From Sphingomonas jejuensis (GTDB lineage: Bacteria; Pseudomonadota; Alphaproteobacteria; Sphingomonadales; Sphingomonadaceae): a stretch of 64,000 nucleotides of DNA. The translations under genes were made by a program, and so were the position numbers. Below, piece after piece: positions 18,741 through 26,339 of this stretch. The notes under the pieces were generated by a model. It saw only the letters and a list, made by a program, of their open reading frames with translations. It did not search any database and had not been told where the DNA came from. The DNA is taken from the NCBI RefSeq assembly GCF_011927695.1, contig NZ_JAATJE010000001.1, positions 1,814,748-1,878,747 on the forward strand, read 5' to 3'. The first letter of the stretch is position 1, and each line of letters begins with the position of its first letter.

Positions 18741-18971
18741 ATGAAGGCGCTTGTTCACGTCACGCTGAAGCCGGGCGTGCTCGACCCGCAGGGTCGCGCG
18801 ATCCAGCATGCCCTGGAGGGACTGGGCTTCCAAGGTGTCGAGGACGTGCGCGCCGGCCGGCTCATCGAGCTCCAGCTGGCCGACGACACCAGCGACGAGA
18901 CCATCCAGGCGATGTGCCGCCAGCTCCTCGCCAACAGCGTCATCGAGACCTTCCGGGTGGAGCGCGCGTGA
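18741..18971 (+). CDS. purS: phosphoribosylformylglycinamidine synthase subunit PurS
   Basis: A 76-residue protein starting [18 protein letters not shown], the family hallmark, with [13 protein letters not shown]. PurS bridges PurQ and PurL in the three-subunit FGAM synthase of purine synthesis. The stop overlaps the GTG start of purQ (GTGA), showing coupling. purL is not seen directly after purQ because the tRNA and the mobile element follow. Confidence 0.93.
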   Translation: MKALVHVTLKPGVLDPQGRAIQHALEGLGFQGVEDVRAGRLIELQLADDTSDETIQAMCRQLLANSVIETFRVERA

Positions 18972-19636
18972 AAGCCGGCGTTATCGTCTTTCCCGGCTCC
19001 AACTGCGACCGCGACGTCGCGGTGGCGGTGGAGCAGGTCAGCGGCACCGCGCCGCAGATGCTGTGGCACGGCGACACCGACCTGCCCGACGGCATCGACC
19101 TGGTGGTGCTGCCCGGCGGCTTCACCTTCGGCGACTATCTCAGGTCGGGCGCGATCTCGGCACGCAGCCCGATCATGCGGGCGGTGGCCGCCGCCGCGGA
19201 GCGCGGCGTGCTGGTGTTCGGCGTGTGCAACGGGTTCCAGATCCTGACGGAGGCCGGGTTGCTGCCGGGTGCGCTGATGCGCAATGCAGAGCTCAATTAT
19301 CTGTGCCGCGACGTGACGCTGACGGTGGGCACCGCCGACAGCCCGTTCACGCGCCGCTATGCCGCGGGTGAGACGCTGACCATCCCGATCGCGCACAACG
19401 ACGGCAACTACACCGCCGACGACGACGTGCTCGATCGGCTCGAGGGCGAGGACCGGGTGGCGTTCCGCTACGCCGGCGCGGTGAACGGATCGGCGCGCAG
19501 CATCGCGGGCGTGATCGGCGGGCCCCGGCGCAACGTGCTCGGCATGATGCCCCACCCCGAACGCATGATCGAGGCCGCGCATGGCGGCGACGATGGCCGC
19601 CGGCTGTTCGAGAGCATGATCGCCGCGGTCGGCTGA
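18968..19636 (+). CDS. purQ: phosphoribosylformylglycinamidine synthase subunit PurQ
   Basis: A 222-residue class I glutamine amidotransferase subunit that supplies ammonia to PurL. The nucleophile is Cys87 in [11 protein letters not shown], with His and Glu in MMPHPERM completing the triad. FPGSNCDRD opens the protein. The GTG start overlaps the purS stop. It ends 49 bases before tRNA-Arg. Confidence 0.95.
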   Translation: MKAGVIVFPGSNCDRDVAVAVEQVSGTAPQMLWHGDTDLPDGIDLVVLPGGFTFGDYLRSGAISARSPIMRAVAAAAERGVLVFGVCNGFQILTEAGLLPGALMRNAELNYLCRDVTLTVGTADSPFTRRYAAGETLTIPIAHNDGNYTADDDVLDRLEGEDRVAFRYAGAVNGSARSIAGVIGGPRRNVLGMMPHPERMIEAAHGGDDGRRLFESMIAAVG

Positions 19637-19685
19637 CGCCTGCGGTTCCACGCGGCGGCAAATGCCGCTAGAGCGGCGAGCGTGC

Positions 19686-19762
19686 GCGCCCGTAGCTCAG
19701 CTGGATAGAGCACATGCCTTCTAAGCCTGTGGTCGCAGGTTCGAATCCTGCCGGGCGCGCCA
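19686..19762 (+). tRNA. tRNA-Arg (anticodon TCT)
   Basis: A 77-base tRNA with encoded CCA. The acceptor arms are GCGCCCG (19686-19692) and CGGGCGC (19752-19758), followed by discriminator G and CCA. The anticodon loop reads CTTCTAA, giving TCT (arginine), and the T-arm contains GGTTCGAATCC. The minus-strand recombinase frame of the adjoining element ends inside the anticodon loop, so this gene probably marks the integration site (attL). Confidence 0.97.
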
Positions 19763-21418
19763 TTTCGGTTCAAAGGCACGAACGCCTAGCACCGCCGCCT
19801 CTACGCCAGAGGCGGCGGTTAGGGTTCGGAGCAGCTCGCTCCGCAGCCCACGAATGCGGACCTCATTCCGGTTGACGACTTCCACGCGCTGCGCGACCGC
19901 GCGAACCTGATCGCGGGCGAACGTCCCGTCGTCGTTGCGCAACTTCTTGCGCAGGGCCGCCGCGAATGCGCGCAGGCTCTCCGGCGTGATCGCCGGACCG
20001 ATCTTCACGATATGGGCGAGGGCGCGCTCCGAATCGCCCTTGGCCTGGTCCCGCGTGGTGGTCAGTTCGGCAATGCGATCTTTCAGCGATGGGTCGCTCA
20101 CGTCGATGACGCCGTTCTCGATCGCATCATAGAGGCGCTTGAGCTTCGCTTCGGCCTCGGTCGCACGCCGTTCAAGATCGGCCACATGCTCGCGGCGCTG
20201 GTTCACCCACTCGTCGCGCCGTTCGAGGATCTGATCCATCAGAGCTTCGAGCCGCGCCGGGTCGAGCAACCGGGCTTCGAGATGATCGACCACGGCCTCA
20301 TTGAGCCGGTCCATCGGCACGGTGATGCCGGGACAGCCGGTCGCACCCTGCCGCGCCTTCGTCGAGCAGGTGTAATAACGATACTCTCGCCCGACGCTGC
20401 TGGTGCCGGTGCGCAGCGTCATCGCGCCGCCGCAGCACGCGCAGAAACAGATGCCCGTGAGCAGCGTCGGGCCGCCTACCGCCATCGGCGGCATCATCTT
20501 CGGACTGCGCGCCTTGAGCGAGCGCTGGACGGCCTCGAACTCGGCCTCAGAGACGATCGGCGGCACTTCCATGACGGCGTGCTCGCTCTCCGGCTTCGGC
20601 GTCCTCGTCTTGTGGTCGCGGGTGTTGAAGCGGTGCTGGCCGATATAGGTCGTGCGGGTGAGCACCTGATGCACCGCGCCCAAGCCCCAGCGCCCGCCGT
20701 CGCGGGTGCGGATGTTGTTCTCGTTGAGCCATGTGGCGATCGACTTGAGACCCATCGGGCCGCGATTGTCGACGCCATTGAGCGCCATGCGGTAGATGCG
20801 CCGCACCGTCTCGGCCTGGAGCGGATCGACCTCCAGCTTCTTCTTGATCTTTGCCCCGCGCTCCCCGGCCGCAACGACGCGATAGCCGATCGGCGCGCGA
20901 GCGCCGTTCCAGAAGCCTTGCCGCGCGTTCTCCTTCATCGCGCGAAGGGTATGCTTGCCGTTCTCCTTCGACTGATACTCATCGAACAGCGTCATGATCT
21001 GACGCATCATCACGCTCATCGGATCGTCGCCTAAATCCTGCGTGATGGAGATCAGCCGCACGCCGTTCTTCGCCAGCTTGCGAACGTAGAACTCAAACTG
21101 GAACTGGTCGCGAAAGAACCGCGAGAAGCTGTGGACGAGAATGACGTTAAACGTCGGCGGCTTGACCATCGCCGCGTCGATCATCGCCTGGAAAGCGGGG
21201 CGACGATCATCGGTCGCCGTGTTGCCCGGCTCGACGAACTCCGCCGCAACCTCCCAGCCGCGCGACAGGCAATAGCCTTCAATCTGGCGGCGCTGGTCGG
21301 GGATGGACAAGTCACTGTCGGCTTGGCGGCCGGTCGAGACGCGCAGGTAGAGCGCCGCGCGGGCGGTCGCGGCGACCGACGCCTCATGCTCATCCTGTCG
21401 CAACGCGGCGCTGGTCAT
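19721..21418 (-). CDS. large serine recombinase (ICE integrase)
   Basis: A 565-residue site-specific recombinase. The resolvase domain has the nucleophile Ser28 in YLRVSTGRQ and the typical HSFSRFFRD; the Recombinase domain follows (about 180-300), then a zinc ribbon (CFCACCGG with a later YYTC and GCPG), a coiled coil (about 385-445) and a C-terminal region. It should integrate and excise the element. The last residues (RARQDSNLRPQA) are encoded antisense to the 3' half of tRNA-Arg, so the native C-terminus may differ in the circular form. The gene points out of the element toward the chromosome. Confidence 0.93.
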   Translation of the reverse strand: MTSAALRQDEHEASVAATARAALYLRVSTGRQADSDLSIPDQRRQIEGYCLSRGWEVAAEFVEPGNTATDDRRPAFQAMIDAAMVKPPTFNVILVHSFSRFFRDQFQFEFYVRKLAKNGVRLISITQDLGDDPMSVMMRQIMTLFDEYQSKENGKHTLRAMKENARQGFWNGARAPIGYRVVAAGERGAKIKKKLEVDPLQAETVRRIYRMALNGVDNRGPMGLKSIATWLNENNIRTRDGGRWGLGAVHQVLTRTTYIGQHRFNTRDHKTRTPKPESEHAVMEVPPIVSEAEFEAVQRSLKARSPKMMPPMAVGGPTLLTGICFCACCGGAMTLRTGTSSVGREYRYYTCSTKARQGATGCPGITVPMDRLNEAVVDHLEARLLDPARLEALMDQILERRDEWVNQRREHVADLERRATEAEAKLKRLYDAIENGVIDVSDPSLKDRIAELTTTRDQAKGDSERALAHIVKIGPAITPESLRAFAAALRKKLRNDDGTFARDQVRAVAQRVEVVNRNEVRIRGLRSELLRTLTAASGVEAAVLGVRAFEPKWRARQDSNLRPQA

Positions 21419-21436
21419 GACGCTTCACTCCTCACT

Positions 21437-21682
21437 TCACGGCAGCGGTCCGAACAGCTTGTCCAGCTCTTGCCGCATGTGGCCTTCGATCGCGCGCAAC
21501 TCGGCGTCGCCGATCGGAACTTGCTCCGGCCAGTCGTCGGTGACGACGATCGGCCCGTCATCGGCGCACGCCCGGCGCGACACCCGGCGCGGTGCGACGG
21601 GATTGGCATAGTCGTGCAGGTCATCCGGGCACTCGGCCCAGCGACGAGGCGTGCGGCGACGGACTTTGCGAGGAAGGGCCAT
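21437..21682 (-). CDS. small conserved-looking protein upstream of the recombinase
   Basis: An 81-residue basic-to-acidic protein starting MALPRKVRRRTPRRWAEC and ending in an amphipathic segment (AELRAIEGHMRQELDKLF). It ends 18 bases before the recombinase start on the same strand, so they are probably co-transcribed. A longer start at 21715 exists. No domain recognised; a helper or directionality role is possible but unsupported. Confidence 0.55.
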   Translation of the reverse strand: MALPRKVRRRTPRRWAECPDDLHDYANPVAPRRVSRRACADDGPIVVTDDWPEQVPIGDAELRAIEGHMRQELDKLFGPLP

Positions 21683-21764
21683 CCCGCCAAGCTGCCTTGC
21701 CGCTGCGCCGCGCACAAAGGCTCCATCCCGGCGTAGCGCAGATAGGGATGTGCGGCGGCGGGCG

Positions 21765-22187
21765 TCATGCTTTGCCCCACGGATCGACGACCGTTATCCC
21801 GCACTCGGCGAAGTCACGCACATTGCGAGTCGCCAGCCGCGCGCCGCGCGAGCGCACGATGGCGGCAATCTGCGCGTCGATCTGGCTGATCGGCTTGCCG
21901 CCCTGTTTCCGCCCGGCGGCAATCTCGGGATAGGCGCTGGCTGCGTCGGTATCGAACGGCAAGACACGCCCGGCCAGATCGACCTCGAACATCGGACGCG
22001 CGGCCGCCAGCAGGTCATCGCGGCGGCGTCCCTCGGGAAGCAGCGCCAGCCCGTAGAAGATTTCCGCCTGCGTCAAACTCGTCGTGAACACGCCCGCCAT
22101 AGGCTGATCGGCTATCCACGCCATGACTTGCGGGTCAGGCTCGCGTCGCATCAGCTCGGAAATGACGTTGGTGTCGAGGACGATCAT
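21765..22187 (-). CDS. PIN-domain ribonuclease toxin (VapC/FitB-like)
   Basis: A 140-residue PIN-domain protein. Acidic residues of the metal site are seen in MIVLDTNVISELMR (Asp5), SLTQAEIFYG (Glu), IDAQIAAI (Asp) and NVRDFAECG (Asp). VapC-type toxins cut specific RNAs when the antitoxin is degraded. It overlaps its antitoxin gene by 4 bases (ATGA). The pair next to the integrase probably stabilises the element. Confidence 0.9.
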   Translation of the reverse strand: MIVLDTNVISELMRREPDPQVMAWIADQPMAGVFTTSLTQAEIFYGLALLPEGRRRDDLLAAARPMFEVDLAGRVLPFDTDAASAYPEIAAGRKQGGKPISQIDAQIAAIVRSRGARLATRNVRDFAECGITVVDPWGKA

Positions 22188-22444
22188 TCGCCGAAGTCCA
22201 CGGGCAGCCGGATCGCCTCGCGCGGAACGTCAGGCAGATCGACGCCGCCCAACTCGCCGAAGCGCTCGTTGATGGCCTGGCCCAGATTGCGAGGGCGTGG
22301 GATTTCGGTCGAGAGCGCCGAGCGCAAGATGTCGCGGGCTTCGTCTTCCATCGAACGGCCGTGCATCGCAGCGCGCAGCCGCAGCCGATTTTTGATTGCA
22401 TCGTCGATGTTTCGGATCGTCATGACCGCCATGTTGATCTCCAT
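22184..22444 (-). CDS. FitA-like ribbon-helix-helix antitoxin
   Basis: An 86-residue protein with an N-terminal ribbon-helix-helix DNA-binding fold (AVMTIRNIDDAIKNRLRLRA, then HGRSMEDEARDILRSAL) and a C-terminal toxin-binding tail ending VPREAIRLPVDFGE. It binds the downstream PIN toxin and should repress the pair's promoter, which must lie in the roughly 50 AT-richer bases upstream. A start five codons later (MAVMTIRN) is also possible. Confidence 0.88.
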   Translation of the reverse strand: MEINMAVMTIRNIDDAIKNRLRLRAAMHGRSMEDEARDILRSALSTEIPRPRNLGQAINERFGELGGVDLPDVPREAIRLPVDFGE

Positions 22445-22889
22445 AAGTCAATGACTGCATATTAGTCGATGGTGATGAAAATTTCAAGGTCAGGGTTGGC
22501 GCCTCCCTGCGGGACCGCCGCCCTATCTCCGCTGCGCTTCGACCGAGCCCCTGACGGGTCTCGTCCCATGCGGGTGACGACCGGACTGGCCTAGGGCGCT
22601 CTGGCGCCCATCGGTCAATCCGCCGCGCGGATTGCGGTTCTTCCATGCTGCGGAGATCGGGCCAGGGTGCGCCGGCCCGATCGCTTTTGGTCGTTGCACT
22701 CCCCGTCGATGGGGTGGGCGTCGCTTCCCTTTAGGCCCGCCGCGCCGGGCCGCAACGCGCGTGCCGCGCTTACCTCCTCTTCGTTCCGGTCCTTACGGAT
22801 GCTGCCCGGCTCCGTCGGCGGGCCTGCCGGTCGCTCTTTCGCCGCCCACCCCATTCCGGGGTGTGTGTGGTTTTAGAAGGAGAACTGTG
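22445..22889 (+). promoter_or_regulatory. structured non-coding leader of the ParB-like gene
   Basis: About 445 bases without a gene, ending in the strong ribosome site AGAAGGAG at 22875-22882. It holds a 9-bp hairpin at 22656-22683 (GATCGGGCC with GGCCCGATC) followed by CTTTT, and a long-range complement: ATGGGGTGGGCG (22709-22720) with CGCCCACCCCAT (22843-22854). The second strand of that complement can instead fold locally as CACCCC-ATTCC-GGGGTG next to the ribosome site. Such mutually exclusive pairing is what an attenuator-type leader would show; no known riboswitch was recognised. Confidence 0.5.
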
Positions 22890-24932
22890 ATGAACGCTGC
22901 TAGTCAAACCGCAGCCGTGGAGCCGGTGTCGGGGGTCGAGATTTTCGTGCCGCTCGCCAAGCTCAAGAAGTCGCCGCGCAATGCCCGCAAGGTGCCGCAC
23001 GGGGAAGCCGCTATCGAGGCGCTGGCCGCTTCGATCCAGCACAAGGGGCTGATCCAGAACCTTGTCGTGGAGCCGGAGACCAAGGAGGACGGGACGCCGA
23101 CCGGCTATTATCTCGTCACCGCTGGCGAAGGCCGCAGGCTGGCGATGCTGCTGCGCGCCAAGCGCAAGCAGATCAAGAAATCGGAACCTGTCCGCTGCTG
23201 GCTGGATACGCAGAACGACCCGTCCGAGATCAGTCTGGACGAGAACGTGACCCGGACGCCGATGCACCCCGCCGATCAGTTCGAGCGGTTCGCGGAGCTT
23301 TCCAACGACAAAGGTTGGGGCGCGCAGGAGATCGGCGCGCGGTTTGGCGTCTCGGCGGGCGTGGTGAAGCAGCGGCTTCGCCTTGGTGCCGTGTCGCCCA
23401 AGCTGTTGCAGGTCTATCGGGAGGATGGCCTTACGCTGGACCAGTTGATGGCCTTCGCGATCACCGAGGACCATTCGCGGCAGGAGCAGGTTTTCGAGAA
23501 TCTGCATCACAACCGCGAGCCGTGGATCATCCGGCGCGACATGACCGCGAACAATGTGCCCGGCGATGATCGGCGCGCGGTGTTCGTCGGGGCGGATGCC
23601 TATGTCGAGGCGGGCGGCAACATCATCCGCGACCTGTTCAGCGAGGACCGGGGCGGGTTCTTCGAGGATGCGGGCTTGCTCGACACGCTCGCCGCCGAGA
23701 AGCTGCGGGAGGTTGCCGAGCAGGTGCAGGCCGAGGGCTGGAAATGGGCCGAGGCGCATATCGACTATCCCCACGCCCACGGGATGCGGCGCTTCTATCC
23801 GCAGTCGGTTCCCCTGTCCGACGAGGACGAGGCGCGGCTGGAGGCGCTGTCCACCGAGCATGACGAGCTTGCCGAAGGCTATTCGTCCTATGACGAAATG
23901 CCCGAGGACGTGGCGGCAAAGCTGGAGGCGGTGTCCGACGAAATCGACGCCATTTCCGAGAGGCGGTCCGCCTACGACGGCAACGTGATCGCGCATGGCG
24001 GCGCGTTCGTGGTGCTTCACCATGACGGCAGCGTCAGGGTCGAGCGCGGTTTCGTCCGTCTCGAGGACGAGGCGCAGGCGGACCCGCAGCCCGAACCGAA
24101 CGCCGAAGGCGACGCGACCGACCCGCAGGCCGGGGAGGATGAGCAGCCGGAGGACGGCGACGAGGACGTGCAGGACGTCGAGGAGGACGAGGAACCGGGC
24201 AAGCCGATTTCCGACAGCCTCACCCGCGACCTGTCCGCCTATCGGACGCTGGCGCTTCGCGTGGCCTTGGCCGACCAACCCGACATGGCGTTGATCGCGC
24301 TGACCCACACGCTCACCGCGCAACTGTTCTACAGCTATGCGGAGGCGGGTTGCCTTGAGGTCCGCCCGACCGTGACGCCCCTTGGCAGTCATGCGGACGG
24401 GATCGAGGATACGCCCTTGGCGGCGCGGTCGAGCGAGCAGCACGAGGCTTGGGCCGAACGGATGCCGCGCGACGTGGCGGACCTGTGGGGCTTCATCGTC
24501 GGGCTGGACGACGAGAAGCGGCTGGCGCTGCTGGCGCATTGCGCGTCCCGCACCGTCAACGCCCTGCGGTTGCCGTGGGACCGCAAGCCTCGGACGCTGC
24601 AAACGGCGGACAGGCTGGCGACTGCGTTGGCGCTGGACGTGACCAAGGACTGGACCCCGACCGTGGACAGCTACCTTGGCCGCGTCACCAAGGCCCATAT
24701 CGTGGAGGCCGTCGCCGAAGGCGTGTCCGAGGACGCCGCCCGCCGTATCGCGGACATGAAGAAGCCGGACATGGCGCAGGCTGCCGAGCAGCTTCTGGCC
24801 GGGATCGGCTGGCTTCCCACCGTGCTGCGGACGCCGAAGGCGGAAACGGAGCAGCCCGCGACCGTCGAGGCCGAAGCGTTCGAGCCGCAGGACGCGGACG
24901 AGCAAGACGCCTACGCCGTCGCCGCTGAATAG
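22890..24932 (+). CDS. ParB/RepB/Spo0J-domain protein of the ICE
   Basis: A 680-residue protein with an N-terminal ParB nuclease-like domain (about 18-125, with IFVPLAKLKKSPRNARK and LVTAGEGRRLAMLL), a helix-turn-helix region (GWGAQEIGARFGVSAGVVKQRL, about 150-175), a central acidic low-complexity linker (about 400-445) and a long C-terminal part. It is the large ParB-like protein found in many alphaproteobacterial ICEs and plasmids, with no ParA partner beside it; a role in stability or gene control of the element is more likely than classical partition. The start has an excellent AGAAGGAG. Confidence 0.88.
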   Translation: MNAASQTAAVEPVSGVEIFVPLAKLKKSPRNARKVPHGEAAIEALAASIQHKGLIQNLVVEPETKEDGTPTGYYLVTAGEGRRLAMLLRAKRKQIKKSEPVRCWLDTQNDPSEISLDENVTRTPMHPADQFERFAELSNDKGWGAQEIGARFGVSAGVVKQRLRLGAVSPKLLQVYREDGLTLDQLMAFAITEDHSRQEQVFENLHHNREPWIIRRDMTANNVPGDDRRAVFVGADAYVEAGGNIIRDLFSEDRGGFFEDAGLLDTLAAEKLREVAEQVQAEGWKWAEAHIDYPHAHGMRRFYPQSVPLSDEDEARLEALSTEHDELAEGYSSYDEMPEDVAAKLEAVSDEIDAISERRSAYDGNVIAHGGAFVVLHHDGSVRVERGFVRLEDEAQADPQPEPNAEGDATDPQAGEDEQPEDGDEDVQDVEEDEEPGKPISDSLTRDLSAYRTLALRVALADQPDMALIALTHTLTAQLFYSYAEAGCLEVRPTVTPLGSHADGIEDTPLAARSSEQHEAWAERMPRDVADLWGFIVGLDDEKRLALLAHCASRTVNALRLPWDRKPRTLQTADRLATALALDVTKDWTPTVDSYLGRVTKAHIVEAVAEGVSEDAARRIADMKKPDMAQAAEQLLAGIGWLPTVLRTPKAETEQPATVEAEAFEPQDADEQDAYAVAAE

Positions 24933-24941
24933 CGGGAATGG

Positions 24942-24967
24942 GCCGGGGCCGCGCAAGCGGTCCCGGC
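24942..24967 (+). terminator. rho-independent terminator after the ParB-like gene
   Basis: An 11-bp stem (GCCGGGGCCGC with GCGGTCCCGGC, one G-U pair) closed by a GCAA tetraloop and followed by TTTCC, 10 bases past the stop codon. Confidence 0.75.
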
Positions 24968-24992
24968 TTTCCTTCGGAACCCAAGAAAATTT

Positions 24993-25022
24993 GCGGCCGC
25001 GCCCCTAACCGGGCGCGGCCGC
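24993..25022. repeat. perfect 12-bp inverted repeat after the terminator
   Basis: GCGGCCGCGCCC and GGGCGCGGCCGC around a CTAACC loop, flanked by AAAATTT on the left. With no T-run on the plus side it may stop minus-strand transcription, or act as a second terminator or a protein site. Confidence 0.7.
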
Positions 25023-25609
25023 TTGGCGTCGGCTCCGCTGCGCCCGTCACTCAGCGGCGCGGGCGCGCGTGGCGATCTGCTCAGAGAGGGCGTCGCGCGA
25101 TGCCAGTTCGACAGAGTGTTCACCCATCCCGTGGGTGGGGTCGCGGTTGGCGATAAGCTCGCATCCAAGCGGTCAGGATCTTCCACCGTGGCGCTGACAG
25201 GCCCCGCCTTCCGTCTTGGGTGGCGCGCTGCCGGTTTGCCGTCTTATGTCAGTGTGACGGGGTTCGGGCGCTGAGAGCGGACCCGGTTCGAGCTGGTTCG
25301 GCCGGATACGCCGTATGGGTTCGGCAGTGTGGGGCCGCCATAGCATTCCATCCTCGCATCGGCGCGACCGCATGGCCTCTCGATTGGCTTGATCTAACCG
25401 GGGCCGGCTTCGCCTTGCTCGGCCTGGCGCAACGTCGCCGCGCGACTTTTTTCCGCCGCCTTCGGCTTTGCATCGCGAAGCAAATAAGCCGCGCGCCGCC
25501 ATCCTCCGCTGCGCTGCGGCCGCAAGCGGTGCGCGTCCGATCATCCCCGCTTCACCGATCGCCATCGAGGCCGCGGCAGTCGCGGTCCGAAAGCGAAAGG
25601 AACTTCGAA
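25023..25609 (+). other. non-coding leader of the first DUF736 gene
   Basis: About 590 bases without a supported gene. It contains two copies of TCCGCTGCGC (25034, 25505), a small hairpin CACCCA-TCCCG-TGGGTG at 25121-25137 and, just before the ribosome site, CCGCG-GCAGT-CGCGG at 25571-25585. The open frames crossing it have no family resemblance. Confidence 0.5.
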
Positions 25610-25909
25610 ATGGCGATCATCGGCACCTTCACCCAGGCGGACAACGGCACCTTCACCGGCACCATCACCACCGCGACCCTCAAGCTCAAGGCGACCCTCC
25701 GCCCCATCGGCATCGAAGGCGACAAGGCGCCCAACTACCGGCTTCTGATCGGGACGGTCGAATGCGGCGCAGGTTGGAAGAAGACCAGCCGCCAAGAACG
25801 CGACTACATCTCGGTCAAGTTCGACGATCCGACCTTCCCGGCGCCGATCTACGCCACCTTGTCGGAGACCGACACCGCCGGCGAATACGCGCTCATCTGG
25901 TCTCGCTGA
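25610..25909 (+). CDS. DUF736 family protein (first copy)
   Basis: A 99-residue protein: MAIIGTFTQADNGTFTGTI opening, GDKAPNYRLLIG in the middle and YISVKFDDPTFPAPIYATL near the end, the complete DUF736 plan. The family is small, beta-rich and almost confined to ICEs and plasmids of alphaproteobacteria; its function is unknown. GAAAGGAA precedes the ATG. A perfect 14-bp hairpin follows the gene. A diverged second copy lies at 36.66 kb. Confidence 0.9.
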   Translation: MAIIGTFTQADNGTFTGTITTATLKLKATLRPIGIEGDKAPNYRLLIGTVECGAGWKKTSRQERDYISVKFDDPTFPAPIYATLSETDTAGEYALIWSR

Positions 25910-25916
25910 CCTCAGC

Positions 25917-25947
25917 GGCGCCCCCGCTCCACCGGAGCGGGGGCGCC
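25917..25947. terminator. 14-bp hairpin after DUF736
   Basis: GGCGCCCCCGCTCC and GGAGCGGGGGCGCC pair perfectly around an ACC triloop, 8 bases past the stop. There is no T-run, so it may act mainly as an RNA-stabilising end or a weak terminator. Confidence 0.6.
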
Positions 25948-26003
25948 TCACGGGTTGAACTAAACGGCCAATCGGATGGCATCGGGGCGCATTGCGCAGC
26001 GTG

Positions 26004-26037
26004 CCGATATTATCGGGCAATCATCATATCCGATATG
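26004..26037. promoter_or_regulatory. two 13-bp palindromes, probable operator
   Basis: CCGATA-T-TATCGG (26004-26016) and CATATC-C-GATATG (26025-26037) are both perfect 6-1-6 palindromes with centres 21 bp apart, two helical turns, in an AT-richer spot upstream of the restriction operon. This layout fits cooperative binding of a dimeric repressor; the binder is unknown. Confidence 0.5.
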
Positions 26038-26122
26038 CCGGTCCAGCGCCTGGCCGTGACGACGCGCTAAACCTCGGCCCGTCCCGCCGTGATGCGAAAT
26101 CAATCGACAATAGGCAGGCATT

Positions 26123-26152
26123 GGTGCAGAATGGTGCAAAGAGGTGCACAGT
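26123..26152 (+). repeat. three GGTGCA iterons at 10-bp spacing, probable operator
   Basis: GGTGCA occurs at 26123, 26133 and 26143, exactly one helical turn apart, and GTGG follows at 26151 as the start of the ribbon-helix-helix gene. The third iteron overlaps the likely ribosome site (AGAGG). Ribbon-helix-helix repressors commonly bind such phased direct repeats, so autorepression is inferred. Confidence 0.6.
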
Positions 26153-26336
26153 GGCGAAGGCGAAGCAACAAAAGCGATTCACCGTGTCTCTCGACAACGA
26201 TGATTACAACACTCTGCGCGCTATCGCCGAAAGCCACCGTCCGGCACTAAAACTGCAATATGTTGTGAACGTTGCAGTTAAGAACCTACTAGAGCGGCAC
26301 GCCGCACGGCAACTCACTTTTCCGCTGGACGATTAA
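26151..26336 (+). CDS. small ribbon-helix-helix protein, probable controller of the restriction operon
   Basis: A 61-residue protein from the GTG at 26151. It shows a beta strand KRFTVSLDNDDYNTLR followed by two helices (AIAESH and LQYVVNVAVKNLLERH), the ribbon-helix-helix pattern of Arc/CopG-type repressors. It ends 3 bases before the methyltransferase ATG, so it is the first gene of that operon. I infer that it limits expression of the nuclease genes, as C-proteins do in classical restriction systems; binding to the iterons just upstream is not tested. Confidence 0.7.
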   Translation: MAKAKQQKRFTVSLDNDDYNTLRAIAESHRPALKLQYVVNVAVKNLLERHAARQLTFPLDD

Positions 26337-26339
26337 TCT

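Noticed and set aside
22770..24956. 728-residue open frame antisense to the ParB-like gene
   Set aside because: No motif and Arg/His/Gly-rich; the plus-strand protein has a ParB domain and a perfect ribosome site.
25992..26150. N-terminal extension of the ribbon-helix-helix protein
   Set aside because: The extension would be translated through both operator-like repeats and has no resemblance to the family; the GTG at 26151 gives a complete domain.
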